DNA of 64,000 bases from Acherontichlamydia pituitae (lineage in GTDB: Bacteria > Chlamydiota > Chlamydiia > Chlamydiales > Rhabdochlamydiaceae): contig JAHCAX010000004.1 of the NCBI GenBank assembly GCA_019634675.1, forward strand, positions 97,356 to 161,355. The letters run 5' to 3'. A program made the translations under genes and the position numbers. A model generated the notes under the pieces. It ran no database searches, was not told the origin of the DNA, and saw only the letters and a list, made by a program, of their open reading frames with translations. Shown here one piece after another: positions 16,734 to 26,064 of the stretch (position 1 is its first letter; each line of letters opens with the position of its first letter).

Positions 16734-16800
16734 GAGCTTATCCGCAATCTAGAGAAAAAAATTTGGTGAATCTTTTTCTCTCTAGATGGCGGATAGGCTC
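16734..16800. repeat. 67-base imperfect hairpin upstream of the SDR gene
   Basis: GAGC-TTATCCGC-ATCTAGAG pairs with CTCTAGAT-GCGGATA-GGCTC across a short ATTTGGTGAATC loop, with only a few mismatches. It lies in the leader of the SDR gene and in the divergent gap to the Nudix-like gene. It may be a tiny MITE or a leader RNA structure. Confidence 0.6.
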
Positions 16801-16901
16801 TTCAACCTTTGATAGAAAATCTTATGAGAAATTTTAGATCTTTCCCAGACAAAAACAACCTGGTAAGCTCTCTATAAACTGCAAACTTCTGAAACATCGA
16901 A

Positions 16902-17492
16902 ATGAAAAAAATCTTTCTCATCGTGGGACTAGCCATGCTTTCCTCTTCACTCGTCTCATCTCAGGAAACAAAATCCTTTTTCAGTGCGACTGCAAAACAG
17001 CCTTACCACCTGTCAATCGGCGCAGTCCTTTTTGACAAAGAGGGGCGTATCGCTTGCCATCACTTCAAAGAAATCTTCGGGCATTATGACATTTACATTT
17101 TGATGCGGGAATCGATGGAAAATGATGAGACTCCCCTCATGACATTGCATCGGGGGCTGATGGAGGAATTCGGCGCAAAGGCCGAGCCTCTGGCATTTTT
17201 AGGGAGTTTATCCGGATATCTTCCTTCGGCAACACTACCGTTCGATAAAACGACACTTTACATCGCGTGCCGTCTGATCGAATGGGATCCAGAAAATCGA
17301 GCTCTCGATGATCCTGAAGCCTCCAGCACCATCGAATGGCTCGAACCGGAACAATTGATCTCGATCATGGAAAAACAAGGAATACGGTTCGATCATCGGG
17401 CAGATGCCGACGAATCTGAAATGATCAGACGGGCCCTGGAATACTCCATCAAAAATCCCAAGCAATTTCAAGCTGCAGCTGATGGGAAATGA
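16902..17492 (+). CDS. Exported Nudix-like protein with degenerate Nudix box
   Basis: The 196-residue protein has a signal peptide (MKKIFLIVGLAMLSSSLVSS) and a Nudix-type fold: HLSIGAVLFDKEGRI, then E-TPLMTLH-RGLMEEFGA in the Nudix-box position, and SSTIEWLEPEQL. The box keeps the two metal-binding glutamates (EE) but has RG where REU is expected, and the leading glycine is missing. Nudix enzymes cleave nucleoside diphosphates linked to other groups. Activity is uncertain, and export is unusual for the family. The last 44 bases overlap the end of the autotransporter gene on the other strand. Confidence 0.6.
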   Translation: MKKIFLIVGLAMLSSSLVSSQETKSFFSATAKQPYHLSIGAVLFDKEGRIACHHFKEIFGHYDIYILMRESMENDETPLMTLHRGLMEEFGAKAEPLAFLGSLSGYLPSATLPFDKTTLYIACRLIEWDPENRALDDPEASSTIEWLEPEQLISIMEKQGIRFDHRADADESEMIRRALEYSIKNPKQFQAAADGK

Positions 17493-19914
17493 AAGAGGTA
17501 TTGTATTCCCCATAGTAGGTCAGCGAGCCGTAAGGATAGGCTTCATTAACAGGCTCAAATTGCGTTGATAGTTCGACTGCGGCCAGGTTCTGCGAATTGC
17601 TCATTGTTTCTACAGTAAAAGATCCAGGTGAGCCGACAAGGAAAGTATTCATCTTTCCTACATCAAAAGGGGTCTTGTTCACATAGCTCACTCCTTCTTC
17701 AAAGATCACTTTCCAAGAAGAAAATGCGAGGATCTCATAAAGGCGCAAACCGATCTCTGAGCGCAGCATTGAGGAATAATGAGATTTTTGACCCGCATTA
17801 AATGGCCCGTTGCCTTTTTCTTTGTACCTATTTTGCCAAGCATTGACCCAATCAAACATTGCAAATGGACTGATGAGATAACCGGAATATTGCGTAGATC
17901 GTTCAAGCCAATTGGTTGGAACCGCATACTCGTAACCCGATTCGATATGAGGAGAAAGCTGCCAGCCCTTAGGATGGGAAGACGCGTGAAATTCCCATCC
18001 GTTCAGGTTCATGTTGCGTCTCTGATCGATCTGAAACGCCCCTCCCCATAAGGCGCCATCAAAATAGAAATGTTGGCTGGACCATGACGTGTAAGCAAAA
18101 AGGTACTCTTGGTTGATATGGCTATGGCCTGCATGGCGCCGCTCGCGGATATAAGTTAACGTGTAGGCAAGACCGCCTCCTGCCCGCCAATGCTCGTTTG
18201 CCCAATGATCGAGACCTAAGATAAAGCCTCCAGCATACGGATCAAAACCAACTGTCTGGTGCTGAGCTTTCTGAGAAGCTAAAAAACCGATCGCCTCAAA
18301 CCATAACGAAAAGGGACGCTCTGGACCAGACGAAGCATACAGAGAAGGATTATCTGCGGATGGATCAATCTCAGCCAGGATAGCATCGTCAGAAAAATCT
18401 TCTTCATCAGGACGAGCGAAATATAACTCATTATCGTTTGAAGCAAATAATGAATTCTCCCACTTTGAATCATCAAAAACCACGGAATCATCTTTACTCT
18501 CTTCGTTCCAAGCCATGTGCTCATGCCGAGGCGCTAAGGTCCGCTTTCTAAAGTGGCGATTATGGCGCATTTGCGATGAGAAGACTTGGTTCAGAACGAA
18601 AACGTTATTGTCTGCCATGAACAGGGAAAGAGCATTCCGCGTGGGAGCTGCAATTTCAAGAGCTTGTTTGTAGGTGCCATTCAGCAAGGCAGGGATAAAA
18701 TAGAAAGAGTCTTGAGGAGCGTACTGATTGATATAGTTGGCAAAAGCAAGATTGTTTCCATGAAGCCCCTTAGTGGGAAGTCGAAAAGGCGAAGACATGA
18801 ATGCAACGCTATAAATAAAACTGCCTGGCGCTGTCGGCAGGTTGAGAATGGGATTGCTAGCGGTATTGGTGCGGGGATCGACAAAAGCGGCATAAGCTTG
18901 AGTTCCAGTTGTTCCTCCAATAAGCCCCTGTCCAAAATCATTGATGGCAACGCCGTAGATTTGACTTCCGGCAGCTGTTGGCAAATTCAGAATTTGAGCA
19001 CCTGCCGTATTTGTGCTGATATCGACAAAAGCAGCATAAGCAGAAGTCCCATTGCTGCCTCCAACAATTGCTTGGCCAAATTCATTGATCGCTACGCCAT
19101 TGCCAGGAACAAAATTATCGCTACTGCCAATATGGCTGCCTGCGGCTGTAGGCAGATTAAGGACCGGGGATCCAGCTGCATTCGTGGCAATATCGACAAA
19201 TGCTGCATAGGCGATATTTCCGTTTTGACCTCCGATAATCGTCTGGTCGGAATTATTGATGGCAACAGCATAAACATGGCTGCCGCTTACTGAAGGAAGA
19301 TTCGAGATCAAGGAACCAACGGTATTTGTTTGAGGATCTGCAAATGCCGTAAATACTGGAAATGCGTTTGTAGTCAAAATGGCATGGCCTGCGTCATTGA
19401 TTGCAACTCCTTGCGTACTAGCTCCTGAAGCAGAAGAAAAAGTAAGCGGAGGCCCTGCAGAGTTTGTATCAAAATTGATAAAGGCAGCGTAGTTAGCGGG
19501 GGTTTGAAAACCTCCAACAATGCCTTGGCCTAGATCGTTAATTTGCACGGAATTAATAAAATGATTATTTCCTATTGGAGCAAGGTTCGTTACAATTGGC
19601 CCTACTGTGTTTGTGCTTTGGTTAACAAATGCTGCATAAGGCGTCGTAGTTGGAAAAGTGCTGACACCCCCAATACATCCCAGTCCGACATGGTTCAAGG
19701 CTACGCTTTTAATTTTCGTTCCCGCTTGAGTAGGAAGGTTGGCAATAGGCGGGCCTGCTGTATTCGTCAACGGGTCGACAAAAGCAGCGTAAGCTGCAGT
19801 GCCATCAACGCCTCCGATTAGCGCAACAGGTTGTTCCGCTTCGGCAGCTTCGCAGATCAAAAATAAGACAGCGGCGCATAGGCTCGTACTATAGATTTTT
19901 CTAAACGCGCTCAT
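17449..19914 (-). CDS. Autotransporter with seven-repeat passenger
   Basis: The 821-residue protein has a signal peptide (about 1-26), a passenger and a C-terminal autotransporter barrel (about 540-821, final strand LQLEIAWDF). The passenger (about 41-385) holds seven repeats of roughly 48 residues with the core YAAFVDxxTNTAG, then xILNLPTAxGS, then IYGVAINDFGQGLIGG. Two central repeats carry short insertions. Seven repeats of this length suggest a seven-bladed beta propeller. A linker follows with acidic runs (about 470-530). It would be exposed on the cell surface, probably for adhesion. Its 3' end overlaps the Nudix-like gene by 44 bases. Confidence 0.8.
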   Translation of the reverse strand: MSAFRKIYSTSLCAAVLFLICEAAEAEQPVALIGGVDGTAAYAAFVDPLTNTAGPPIANLPTQAGTKIKSVALNHVGLGCIGGVSTFPTTTPYAAFVNQSTNTVGPIVTNLAPIGNNHFINSVQINDLGQGIVGGFQTPANYAAFINFDTNSAGPPLTFSSASGASTQGVAINDAGHAILTTNAFPVFTAFADPQTNTVGSLISNLPSVSGSHVYAVAINNSDQTIIGGQNGNIAYAAFVDIATNAAGSPVLNLPTAAGSHIGSSDNFVPGNGVAINEFGQAIVGGSNGTSAYAAFVDISTNTAGAQILNLPTAAGSQIYGVAINDFGQGLIGGTTGTQAYAAFVDPRTNTASNPILNLPTAPGSFIYSVAFMSSPFRLPTKGLHGNNLAFANYINQYAPQDSFYFIPALLNGTYKQALEIAAPTRNALSLFMADNNVFVLNQVFSSQMRHNRHFRKRTLAPRHEHMAWNEESKDDSVVFDDSKWENSLFASNDNELYFARPDEEDFSDDAILAEIDPSADNPSLYASSGPERPFSLWFEAIGFLASQKAQHQTVGFDPYAGGFILGLDHWANEHWRAGGGLAYTLTYIRERRHAGHSHINQEYLFAYTSWSSQHFYFDGALWGGAFQIDQRRNMNLNGWEFHASSHPKGWQLSPHIESGYEYAVPTNWLERSTQYSGYLISPFAMFDWVNAWQNRYKEKGNGPFNAGQKSHYSSMLRSEIGLRLYEILAFSSWKVIFEEGVSYVNKTPFDVGKMNTFLVGSPGSFTVETMSNSQNLAAVELSTQFEPVNEAYPYGSLTYYGEYNTSFISHQLQLEIAWDF

Positions 19915-19972
19915 TTCTTTCCTAAGAATAGACTATGTTTGATCGCCTACCATACCAAAAATAGATTATTTT

Positions 19973-20590
19973 TTAAGGAAATGTCGTCGGATCGTCAAAA
20001 AGGAGCTCTTGAAGCACATAAGGGACGACGACTTTGGGAACAGGTGCAGGGAACGTCATGACCCAGACCAGATCGAAGCGATTGGGATGGATCGGCACAA
20101 TTCCAGGATGGGGAATGTACCCGAAAGCAGTAATCAGTTTGGCCATAAAAGTATGGTGCCAGCAGATCACCACATTTTTCCCATCGAAAAGAGGTTCATT
20201 GAAAATCGCTGCGACCAATTGGTCTTCTTGTCCAGGGGCATAAGGAGAATGGATCGGAAGGTTTAGCTTCAGGGCTGTCGGGACAAGGGTCTGGATGCAG
20301 CGGACAGTGAAATCATCAGAGTGGTGGACCGGTCTAGAACCAAACAATCCCACGGGCGGGCCGTAGTTGAAGAGGACCACATTGGTAAGCCCTGCGGAGC
20401 CTTGAAAACCCGGCCCGTCGTTCGGTATCGTTAAATAAGAAGAGAGGGCCTCCGCCCGTTCGACGCCGGCTCCGGTGAGCTCTCCTGTTATCGTGTTCTT
20501 TTCTCCATGGCGGACGACGATCACTTGCGCTGGAAGGGCGTAAGCTGAACCAAGATAGAGCATTGCTAGAACGAGAAGAACTTTTTTCAT
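19973..20590 (-). CDS. Exported histidine phosphatase-superfamily protein
   Basis: The 205-residue protein has a signal peptide (MKKVLLVLAMLYLGSAYA) followed at once by VIVVRHGEKN, the branch-1 motif with the phospho-accepting histidine (RHGE, 27-30). A second catalytic histidine fits CWHHTFMAKL. Members are phosphoglycerate mutase- or SixA-like phosphatases, and the exported ones hydrolyse phosphate esters in the periplasm. It lies 12 bases after the MOMP-like gene at 20603-21628, so the two are probably one transcript. Confidence 0.78.
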   Translation of the reverse strand: MKKVLLVLAMLYLGSAYALPAQVIVVRHGEKNTITGELTGAGVERAEALSSYLTIPNDGPGFQGSAGLTNVVLFNYGPPVGLFGSRPVHHSDDFTVRCIQTLVPTALKLNLPIHSPYAPGQEDQLVAAIFNEPLFDGKNVVICWHHTFMAKLITAFGYIPHPGIVPIHPNRFDLVWVMTFPAPVPKVVVPYVLQELLFDDPTTFP

Positions 20591-20602
20591 GGGATCTATC
20601 CT

Positions 20603-21628
20603 TTAAAAATCGAAACGGCTTGAGAATGTCACACCTTGAGTGGAAAGGGTCCGGTTGTTGGAAACAAGGTCGAAATGATCTTTTTTAAACTGGAACTGGC
20701 TGAAAAAAATGTGGTACTCCCAATCCGCCTTGAACGTGAGCGCATAGCGCTCTTTCTTGAAAAGGGCCTTCCACTGGAGCCCTGCAGAAACGTCTCCGAT
20801 CCAACGGAAGCGATTGAGGTGCTGGTGGTTCAAATAGCGCGTCGTGTTCAGATAGGTCTCTTTCTGCCGGATCTTGAAAAAACCGTAAAGGCCCGATATG
20901 GCAGCTTCTGCGTTGATGCTGAACCCATGACCGATGATGATCCTAGGATCGACGCCTAAGCGCGGCCCAATCCCCCAATAGTTGTTCTTCATCTCGATGA
21001 AATCAGAGCCATTGAGCGAAACTCCTGGCTGAAGGATGCCGATCAAAAAGATCCCGCCTTGATAGACAATGCGCCCTCCCTGCTTGATCCAGGCGGAGCG
21101 CAGTCCCATCAACGGATTGAGCTCAAGCCAATGCCAGGGCTTGAAACATCTTTGGAATTGCAGATCGATCATGTTGATCGTGAACTTCCACTTGAGATCC
21201 AATTCGAAGACATAGTCGCCAGCCATAATCCCGTCAGCTAATGACCAGATCGGAAACATCCCAAGAAATGCGCTATCGTGCGATGAGCGGTGCTGAGAGA
21301 CTCTTGAAGTGTAGTGGGTCCAGCTTGCCTCCACAGACCAATGGTTGGAAGAAAAGAGATAGCCCGTGCTGATCCGGTAGCCTAAGTCCCATTCGAAATG
21401 GGGCCGTTCGATCGGAGCTTTCGTAAAGTCATCGGTGACGAACACATCAGACTGCTTGTTTGTGGCGACAAGAGCCCTTTCCCAAGGTTTCCAATAGAGA
21501 AGATCGGCTTCAATCCAAACATCAAAACCATCTTTTACAGCTGGGTTGTAAGAATCCCTCAATGAGGCGTGCCCTGACGCATAAAGGGAGCTCATGATAG
21601 AAAGGAGGATTAAAGCATTTTTTTTCAT
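20603..21628 (-). CDS. MOMP-like (Lpg1974-type) outer-membrane porin
   Basis: The 341 residues start with a signal peptide (MKKNALILLSIMSSLYASGHA) and the family hallmark FDVWIEADLLYWKPWERAL. The rest alternates as expected for a barrel: FEWDLGYRISTGYLF, WSVEASWTHYTS, then WGIGPRLGVDPRI, ending SSRFDF. Family members form pores in the chlamydial and Legionella outer membrane. It leads a probable two-gene unit with the exported histidine phosphatase. It is more distant from the other MOMP-like proteins of this window than those are from each other. Confidence 0.82.
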   Translation of the reverse strand: MKKNALILLSIMSSLYASGHASLRDSYNPAVKDGFDVWIEADLLYWKPWERALVATNKQSDVFVTDDFTKAPIERPHFEWDLGYRISTGYLFSSNHWSVEASWTHYTSRVSQHRSSHDSAFLGMFPIWSLADGIMAGDYVFELDLKWKFTINMIDLQFQRCFKPWHWLELNPLMGLRSAWIKQGGRIVYQGGIFLIGILQPGVSLNGSDFIEMKNNYWGIGPRLGVDPRIIIGHGFSINAEAAISGLYGFFKIRQKETYLNTTRYLNHQHLNRFRWIGDVSAGLQWKALFKKERYALTFKADWEYHIFFSQFQFKKDHFDLVSNNRTLSTQGVTFSSRFDF

Positions 21629-21764
21629 GAAATGAAATTATGAAAAAAAAGCAATTTTAAGCAAGCCCGTTGGGCTCCATACTAAAATTGACAATTTGAT
21701 TTTCAACTTCTATATTTGCGAGAAATCAAATGGAAGAACAATCACTGTTTGTGAGTATATAAGA

Positions 21765-23228
21765 ATGAAACTTAAGACAATGGAACTGCTGCGGAAACAA
21801 TGCTACATCGATGGAACATGGCAAGGTGCTCAAAACGGAGCGTCATTTCCCATCCACAATCCTAGCACGGGAGAGTTGATTGGAGAAGTTCCTAAAATGG
21901 GAACTGAGGAAACACAGCGAGCGATCAAGGCCGCCGCCCTAGCATTGCCAGAATGGAAAGCTAGGACCGCGAAGGAACGGAGTCTAATCCTCCGCCGGTG
22001 GTACGAGCTCATCATCGAACATATCGACGATTTAGCTGCGATCCTGACAAGCGAACAGGGAAAACCGTTGACGGAAGCGTTGACAGAGATCCGGTATGGC
22101 GCCAGCTTTATCGAGTGGTTTGCGGAAGAGGCTAAAAGAGTTTACGGAGACATCATCCCCTCTGCTATCAAAGACCAGCATCTTCTCGTCATCAAACAAC
22201 CGATCGGCGTCGTCGGCGCCATCACACCGTGGAATTTTCCTAGCGCCATGATCACACGCAAATGCGGGCCCGCCCTGGCAGCAGGATGCACGATCATCAT
22301 CAAGCCTGCGGAAGCAACCCCTTTTTCCGCCTTTGCTCTTGCAGAACTTGCCTCGAAAGCCGGCTTTCCACCTGGCGTGATTAACATTCTGACAGGCGAT
22401 CCGGCTGCGATTGGAGCTGAAATGACAAGCAATCCTCTTGTGCGAAAAATTTCCTTCACAGGGTCTACAAGGGTCGGCAAACTTCTCATGGCCCAAAGCG
22501 CTGGGACAGTTAAAAAAGTGTCGCTTGAGCTTGGGGGCAGCGCCCCTTTTCTCGTTTTTGCCGATGCCGATATCTATAGCGCAGTGGAAGGACTCATCAC
22601 GTCCAAATTTCGCAATACGGGCCAGGCCTGCGTCTGCGCCGATCGGATCTTTGTCGAAAACACAATCTACGACACGTTTGCTCAAGCTCTGATCAAAGCA
22701 GTCAAAACCTTGAAGATCGGAGATGGGTTCGAAAAGGGGGTTCAGCAAGGTCCTTTGATCAATACCGCAGCTGTTGAAAAAGTAGAAAGGCATCTGCAAG
22801 ATGCTGTTTCGAAAGGCGCCGCGATAGCCTGCGGTGGAAAACGACACTCTCTCGGGAAGACCTTCTTTGAGCCCACTGTTGTTGAAAATGTGGACTTATC
22901 CATGCACATCATGAGAGAGGAAACATTTGGCCCTGTCGCCCCATTGATGCGTTTTAACACCGAAGCAGAAGCTGTCCGCATGGCCAACGATACGGACTAC
23001 GGGCTAGCTTCTTACATCTATAGCCGCGATATTCACCGCATTTGGCGCGTAGCTGAAGCGTTAGAGTTCGGCATGGTCAGCGTCAACGGCGGTTTTTTTT
23101 CCAACGAGGTCGCTCCATTCGGCGGCGTTAAGGAATCGGGCATCGGCAGAGAGGGATCAAAGTATGGGCTCGATGATTACCTCGAGATCAAGTACATTTG
23201 CATGACCGGCCCGCCTATTGCAAAATGA
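21765..23228 (+). CDS. gabD: Succinate-semialdehyde dehydrogenase
   Basis: From the ATG at 21765 the 487 residues align end to end with E. coli GabD (MKLKTMELLRKQCYIDGTW against MKLNDSNLFRQQALINGEW). An upstream in-frame TTG at 21696 adds an unrelated extension and is not favoured. Landmarks are ITPWNFPSAMITRK, FTGSTRVGKLL, general base in LELGGSAPF and nucleophile cysteine in TGQACVCADR. It oxidises succinate semialdehyde to succinate with NADP, feeding the TCA cycle. Neighbours do not include a GABA transaminase. Confidence 0.9.
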   Translation: MKLKTMELLRKQCYIDGTWQGAQNGASFPIHNPSTGELIGEVPKMGTEETQRAIKAAALALPEWKARTAKERSLILRRWYELIIEHIDDLAAILTSEQGKPLTEALTEIRYGASFIEWFAEEAKRVYGDIIPSAIKDQHLLVIKQPIGVVGAITPWNFPSAMITRKCGPALAAGCTIIIKPAEATPFSAFALAELASKAGFPPGVINILTGDPAAIGAEMTSNPLVRKISFTGSTRVGKLLMAQSAGTVKKVSLELGGSAPFLVFADADIYSAVEGLITSKFRNTGQACVCADRIFVENTIYDTFAQALIKAVKTLKIGDGFEKGVQQGPLINTAAVEKVERHLQDAVSKGAAIACGGKRHSLGKTFFEPTVVENVDLSMHIMREETFGPVAPLMRFNTEAEAVRMANDTDYGLASYIYSRDIHRIWRVAEALEFGMVSVNGGFFSNEVAPFGGVKESGIGREGSKYGLDDYLEIKYICMTGPPIAK

Positions 23229-23242
23229 ACTTAAGAGCGCTT

Positions 23243-23455
23243 TTAGGACTTTTTCAAAAAACAGGTCTTGAGAACAATGGTGGACTTTCCTTCGCGGCAT
23301 TCCACCTCTTCTTCATTATCGGTCAAATGGATGTTCTTGAACTTTGTTCCCCGTTTTAAGGTCATAGAAGAACCTTTTACCTTTAAATCTTTAATTACTT
23401 GGACGGAATCTCCTTCGTTGAGAGGATTTCCGTTGCAATCCTTTACGCTCATCAT
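23243..23455 (-). CDS. PhnA/YjdM-domain protein, C-terminal domain only
   Basis: The 70 residues (VKDCNGNPLNEGDSVQVIKDLKVKGSS, split by a turn, then LKRGTKFKNIHLTDNEEEVEC) match the C-terminal domain of PhnA/YjdM. The N-terminal zinc ribbon of the usual ~110-residue protein is missing. The function of the family is not settled despite the alkylphosphonate name. It converges with gabD 14 bases away. Starts at 23455 or the next Met are equivalent. Confidence 0.8.
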   Translation of the reverse strand: MMSVKDCNGNPLNEGDSVQVIKDLKVKGSSMTLKRGTKFKNIHLTDNEEEVECREGKSTIVLKTCFLKKS

Positions 23456-23485
23456 TGCCTGCCAATGCCAGGAGGTTCTCCCAGC

Positions 23486-24280
23486 TTATTTGTTTCTAGT
23501 CCACTGAATTCCGAATTCGTTCTTCAAAAGAAGAGAAATATCATCTTCTTGGACCATGGATAGATGATGCTCTGATGAAGTCCTTCGGGTCAATGCATTT
23601 CCAACGAGTTCAATCCTTTCATCGCCATGCGCAATCATGCAGATCCTTTTTTTAAAGAAGACAGACCTTTCGCTCGTCTGGTGAAAATGATTGCGCTCTT
23701 CAAAATCAGCTACAGTTTTAGGCTCCCTTGTAAAAACATACCAAGAGGTCCATTCCTTTCCCTCCATCTCTTGGATAATATATTCGCCGTCTCGATGAAC
23801 AGCTCGAAAAGTTCGATGACCTTGTTCTTGCGCCTGCGTGTCGTCTAACAATAGCGGATAGATAAAACCATTGCCATATCCCACATCGACCAGCCACAAG
23901 CCTTCAAGCTTGACTGCCAAGACCATATGCTGGCTTGCCGGGGCCTCCAACTGTTGATGATCGTACAGACGTGCGCTGTAAAGGGATACCTCGAAACCAA
24001 CTTCTTGAAGCACATGAAAGAAAAAGCCGTTCAGCTCGTAGCAATATCCTCCGCGGCGCCTGGCTACGATCTTATCGTAGAGGTCCGGCAAGGAAAGTGA
24101 AAATCTCTTACCCAAAAAGATGTCCAATGTTTCAAAGGGGATTTTTGCGATAAATGCTGCGTGCAGAAGCTTTAATGTCTGTTGATTGATGGCAATGCGA
24201 TCAGAAAATTCGATCCTTTGCAAAAATGCGGATATTTCAGTTTCTGAAATCTGCGATAAATTCTTCTTTCTCTCATCCAT
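23486..24280 (-). CDS. Arylamine N-acetyltransferase
   Basis: The 264-residue protein from ATG 24280 fits the NAT family, which moves acetyl from CoA to arylamines or hydrazines. The triad is complete: Cys80 in RRRGGYCYELN, His118 in ASQHMVLAV and Asp132 in LVDVGYGNG. IPFETLDIFLGK is the usual N-terminal domain motif. An in-frame ATG at 24343 would add 21 residues without similarity and is less likely. NATs in pathogens detoxify aromatic amines; substrate unknown. Confidence 0.85.
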   Translation of the reverse strand: MDERKKNLSQISETEISAFLQRIEFSDRIAINQQTLKLLHAAFIAKIPFETLDIFLGKRFSLSLPDLYDKIVARRRGGYCYELNGFFFHVLQEVGFEVSLYSARLYDHQQLEAPASQHMVLAVKLEGLWLVDVGYGNGFIYPLLLDDTQAQEQGHRTFRAVHRDGEYIIQEMEGKEWTSWYVFTREPKTVADFEERNHFHQTSERSVFFKKRICMIAHGDERIELVGNALTRRTSSEHHLSMVQEDDISLLLKNEFGIQWTRNK

Positions 24281-24370
24281 ATTGAACTGCTTATCTGAGC
24301 TGCTAAAATGGACATGGTAGAAAGAACATTGAATTTTTCCCACCAGAACTTTTACACGTCCGCACTTGCG

Positions 24371-24775
24371 CTAGCATCCCATTCCGATCATCAGAAGGAC
24401 AGGTATCAAATGGTCGGTCTTCAAGGTATAAGTCTTATTGGGGACGACATCGACCCAGTTGGTATGCAGGTCAGGGTCTCCCTGGCCATTCGACCAGACA
24501 AGCACCCGGAAGCTTTCAGCCTTATCGGGAACAGTTAATTTGACCTTTCCCAAATCGTTGACCACTTGGACGGTCTTGGGATCCAATTTCTGCCCATGCA
24601 TCGTTGCCTGATTGGCAGCATCGACTTCTTTGGCAGAAGCTGCCCACTGGATAGCAAGCTTCGATTTTTCATTGATGTTCGGATAAGGAGACTGGTTGTC
24701 CAGATAAATGACGTCGGCAAATCCTGTTGTGGCAATGGCCAACAGCGAGAAAATAAGTAGCGAGATCTTTTTCAT
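24371..24775 (-). CDS. Small exported protein of unknown function
   Basis: I do not recognise a family. The 134 residues start with a clear signal peptide (MKKISLLIFSLLAIATTGFA) and continue as a probable beta-sandwich (SFRVLVWSNGQGDPDLHTNW). A short hydrophobic tail (IPVLLMIGMGC) ends in cysteine. It lies 13 bases after the acetamidase-like gene, so the two are likely cotranscribed and act in the periplasm. Confidence 0.6.
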   Translation of the reverse strand: MKKISLLIFSLLAIATTGFADVIYLDNQSPYPNINEKSKLAIQWAASAKEVDAANQATMHGQKLDPKTVQVVNDLGKVKLTVPDKAESFRVLVWSNGQGDPDLHTNWVDVVPNKTYTLKTDHLIPVLLMIGMGC

Positions 24776-24788
24776 ATTCCACCGGTTG

Positions 24789-25997
24789 TTATTCGATTGT
24801 TATCCCTTCTTGAGGCGTGCATACAGGAGCATCATTGAGCTGAGGAGCTTTTAGCGGGAAAATCCCCTCAGCGCAAAGGGTGGACATTTTACCGACCCCT
24901 TTGAAAGGCAATTTGGGAATGTGCACTGTGACATTTTTGATGACATTGACTGCCTCTGCAATCTCAAAGTCTCCGACCATGCTCAAGAACTGATAGCTCT
25001 CCTCGGGAGAAAGCCCTTGCGTGCGGACAAGGAAGTCGATCGCATTTTTAGAAGCTAGCTTCATTGCCTCGAAAAGGTCTGTATTCAAACCCACGATCAT
25101 CCAGTGCGTTGCATTTTCAATGATCGGCCAGGTAAATACGTTTCCTCCCTTTCTTTTCGTAACGTCAGCGACCCCTTCAGCCCTCAGGTCTTTTCTGACG
25201 ATAAACTGCAAAGTGATCCCTTCATACGCAGTCTCCAGAGCGGTGACATCAATCTCGCCGTTGCTCTGCATAGCGTGCGAATCCCCTGTCCAGACAAGAC
25301 CCCCTTTCTGAAAGACGGGGACAAATAAGATCGAACCTGCTTGCAGCTCAGGCTGGTCCAAGTTGCCGGCAAAAGGTCCTGGCGGAACGGAATTGAACTC
25401 TCCTGCCACAGGCTGGCACATGTCTGCCTGAATATTGACAGGCCAAGCTTTCGGCCAGTCAAGAGGTGGAGCTACAGCAATGATCCCTGGAAAGGGCTTC
25501 AGCTGCAGGCAGACCCCTTTTACGAACTCGGTCGTGTTGTTCTTTTTGTCGAACTTGAAGTACTTGATCCTCGGTTTAGTAAATTCGGTAAGGATCCCTT
25601 GCGTAGGGCTTAAGAAATTATAGCCCCAGTCGCTTAGTTTGATATCGATGACCCGAATCTCCAGCACGTCGCCAGGTTCAGCGCCTTCCACATAAACAGG
25701 GCCTGTCAGGGTGTGCATGCCGCGTCTTTTCTGGATATCATGCGCCGCATAGAACTTTGCCACATCTGCAGGAGTCGTTTTATTGAAGACCATTTCATGC
25801 AGACAGCTATTCCATGTTTCCAATGAGACCATGTCGCCTGATCGGACTTTAACGACGGGCGGTTTATTGAGAGTAAACAGGCCCAGCGTCGTCGTATCTT
25901 TTGTTGCAGGGACCCGGTATGTCTCTCCCATGAGGGAAGATGCAATCAACAGGGCGGCAAATAATGAGAAGATGCGTGCTTTTTTCAGCATTTCCAC
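24789..25997 (-). CDS. Exported acetamidase/formamidase-family protein
   Basis: The 402-residue protein carries a signal peptide (about 1-23, LLIASSLMG) and the FmdA/AmdA fold: PVYVEGAEPGDVLEIRV (beta segment), GRDSHAMQ-like site reading GDSHAMQSNGEID, and a C-terminal SMVGDFEIAEAVN. Family members hydrolyse formamide or acetamide to ammonia and acid. Export is not unusual for some subgroups. It forms a probable unit with the small exported protein downstream and follows the OprB-type porin gene on the same strand, which could admit small substrates. Confidence 0.8.
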   Translation of the reverse strand: MEMLKKARIFSLFAALLIASSLMGETYRVPATKDTTTLGLFTLNKPPVVKVRSGDMVSLETWNSCLHEMVFNKTTPADVAKFYAAHDIQKRRGMHTLTGPVYVEGAEPGDVLEIRVIDIKLSDWGYNFLSPTQGILTEFTKPRIKYFKFDKKNNTTEFVKGVCLQLKPFPGIIAVAPPLDWPKAWPVNIQADMCQPVAGEFNSVPPGPFAGNLDQPELQAGSILFVPVFQKGGLVWTGDSHAMQSNGEIDVTALETAYEGITLQFIVRKDLRAEGVADVTKRKGGNVFTWPIIENATHWMIVGLNTDLFEAMKLASKNAIDFLVRTQGLSPEESYQFLSMVGDFEIAEAVNVIKNVTVHIPKLPFKGVGKMSTLCAEGIFPLKAPQLNDAPVCTPQEGITIE

Positions 25998-26064
25998 TCC
26001 TAATTCAAATAAAATTTACATGTAATGGTTACAGTAAAGAAGCGCAAGAAAAATCATCATTTTT

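Noticed and set aside
22032..22847. 271-codon open frame opposite gabD
   Set aside because: It mirrors the strongly supported GabD frame, has no ribosome site or family motif, and long antisense frames are common opposite such genes.
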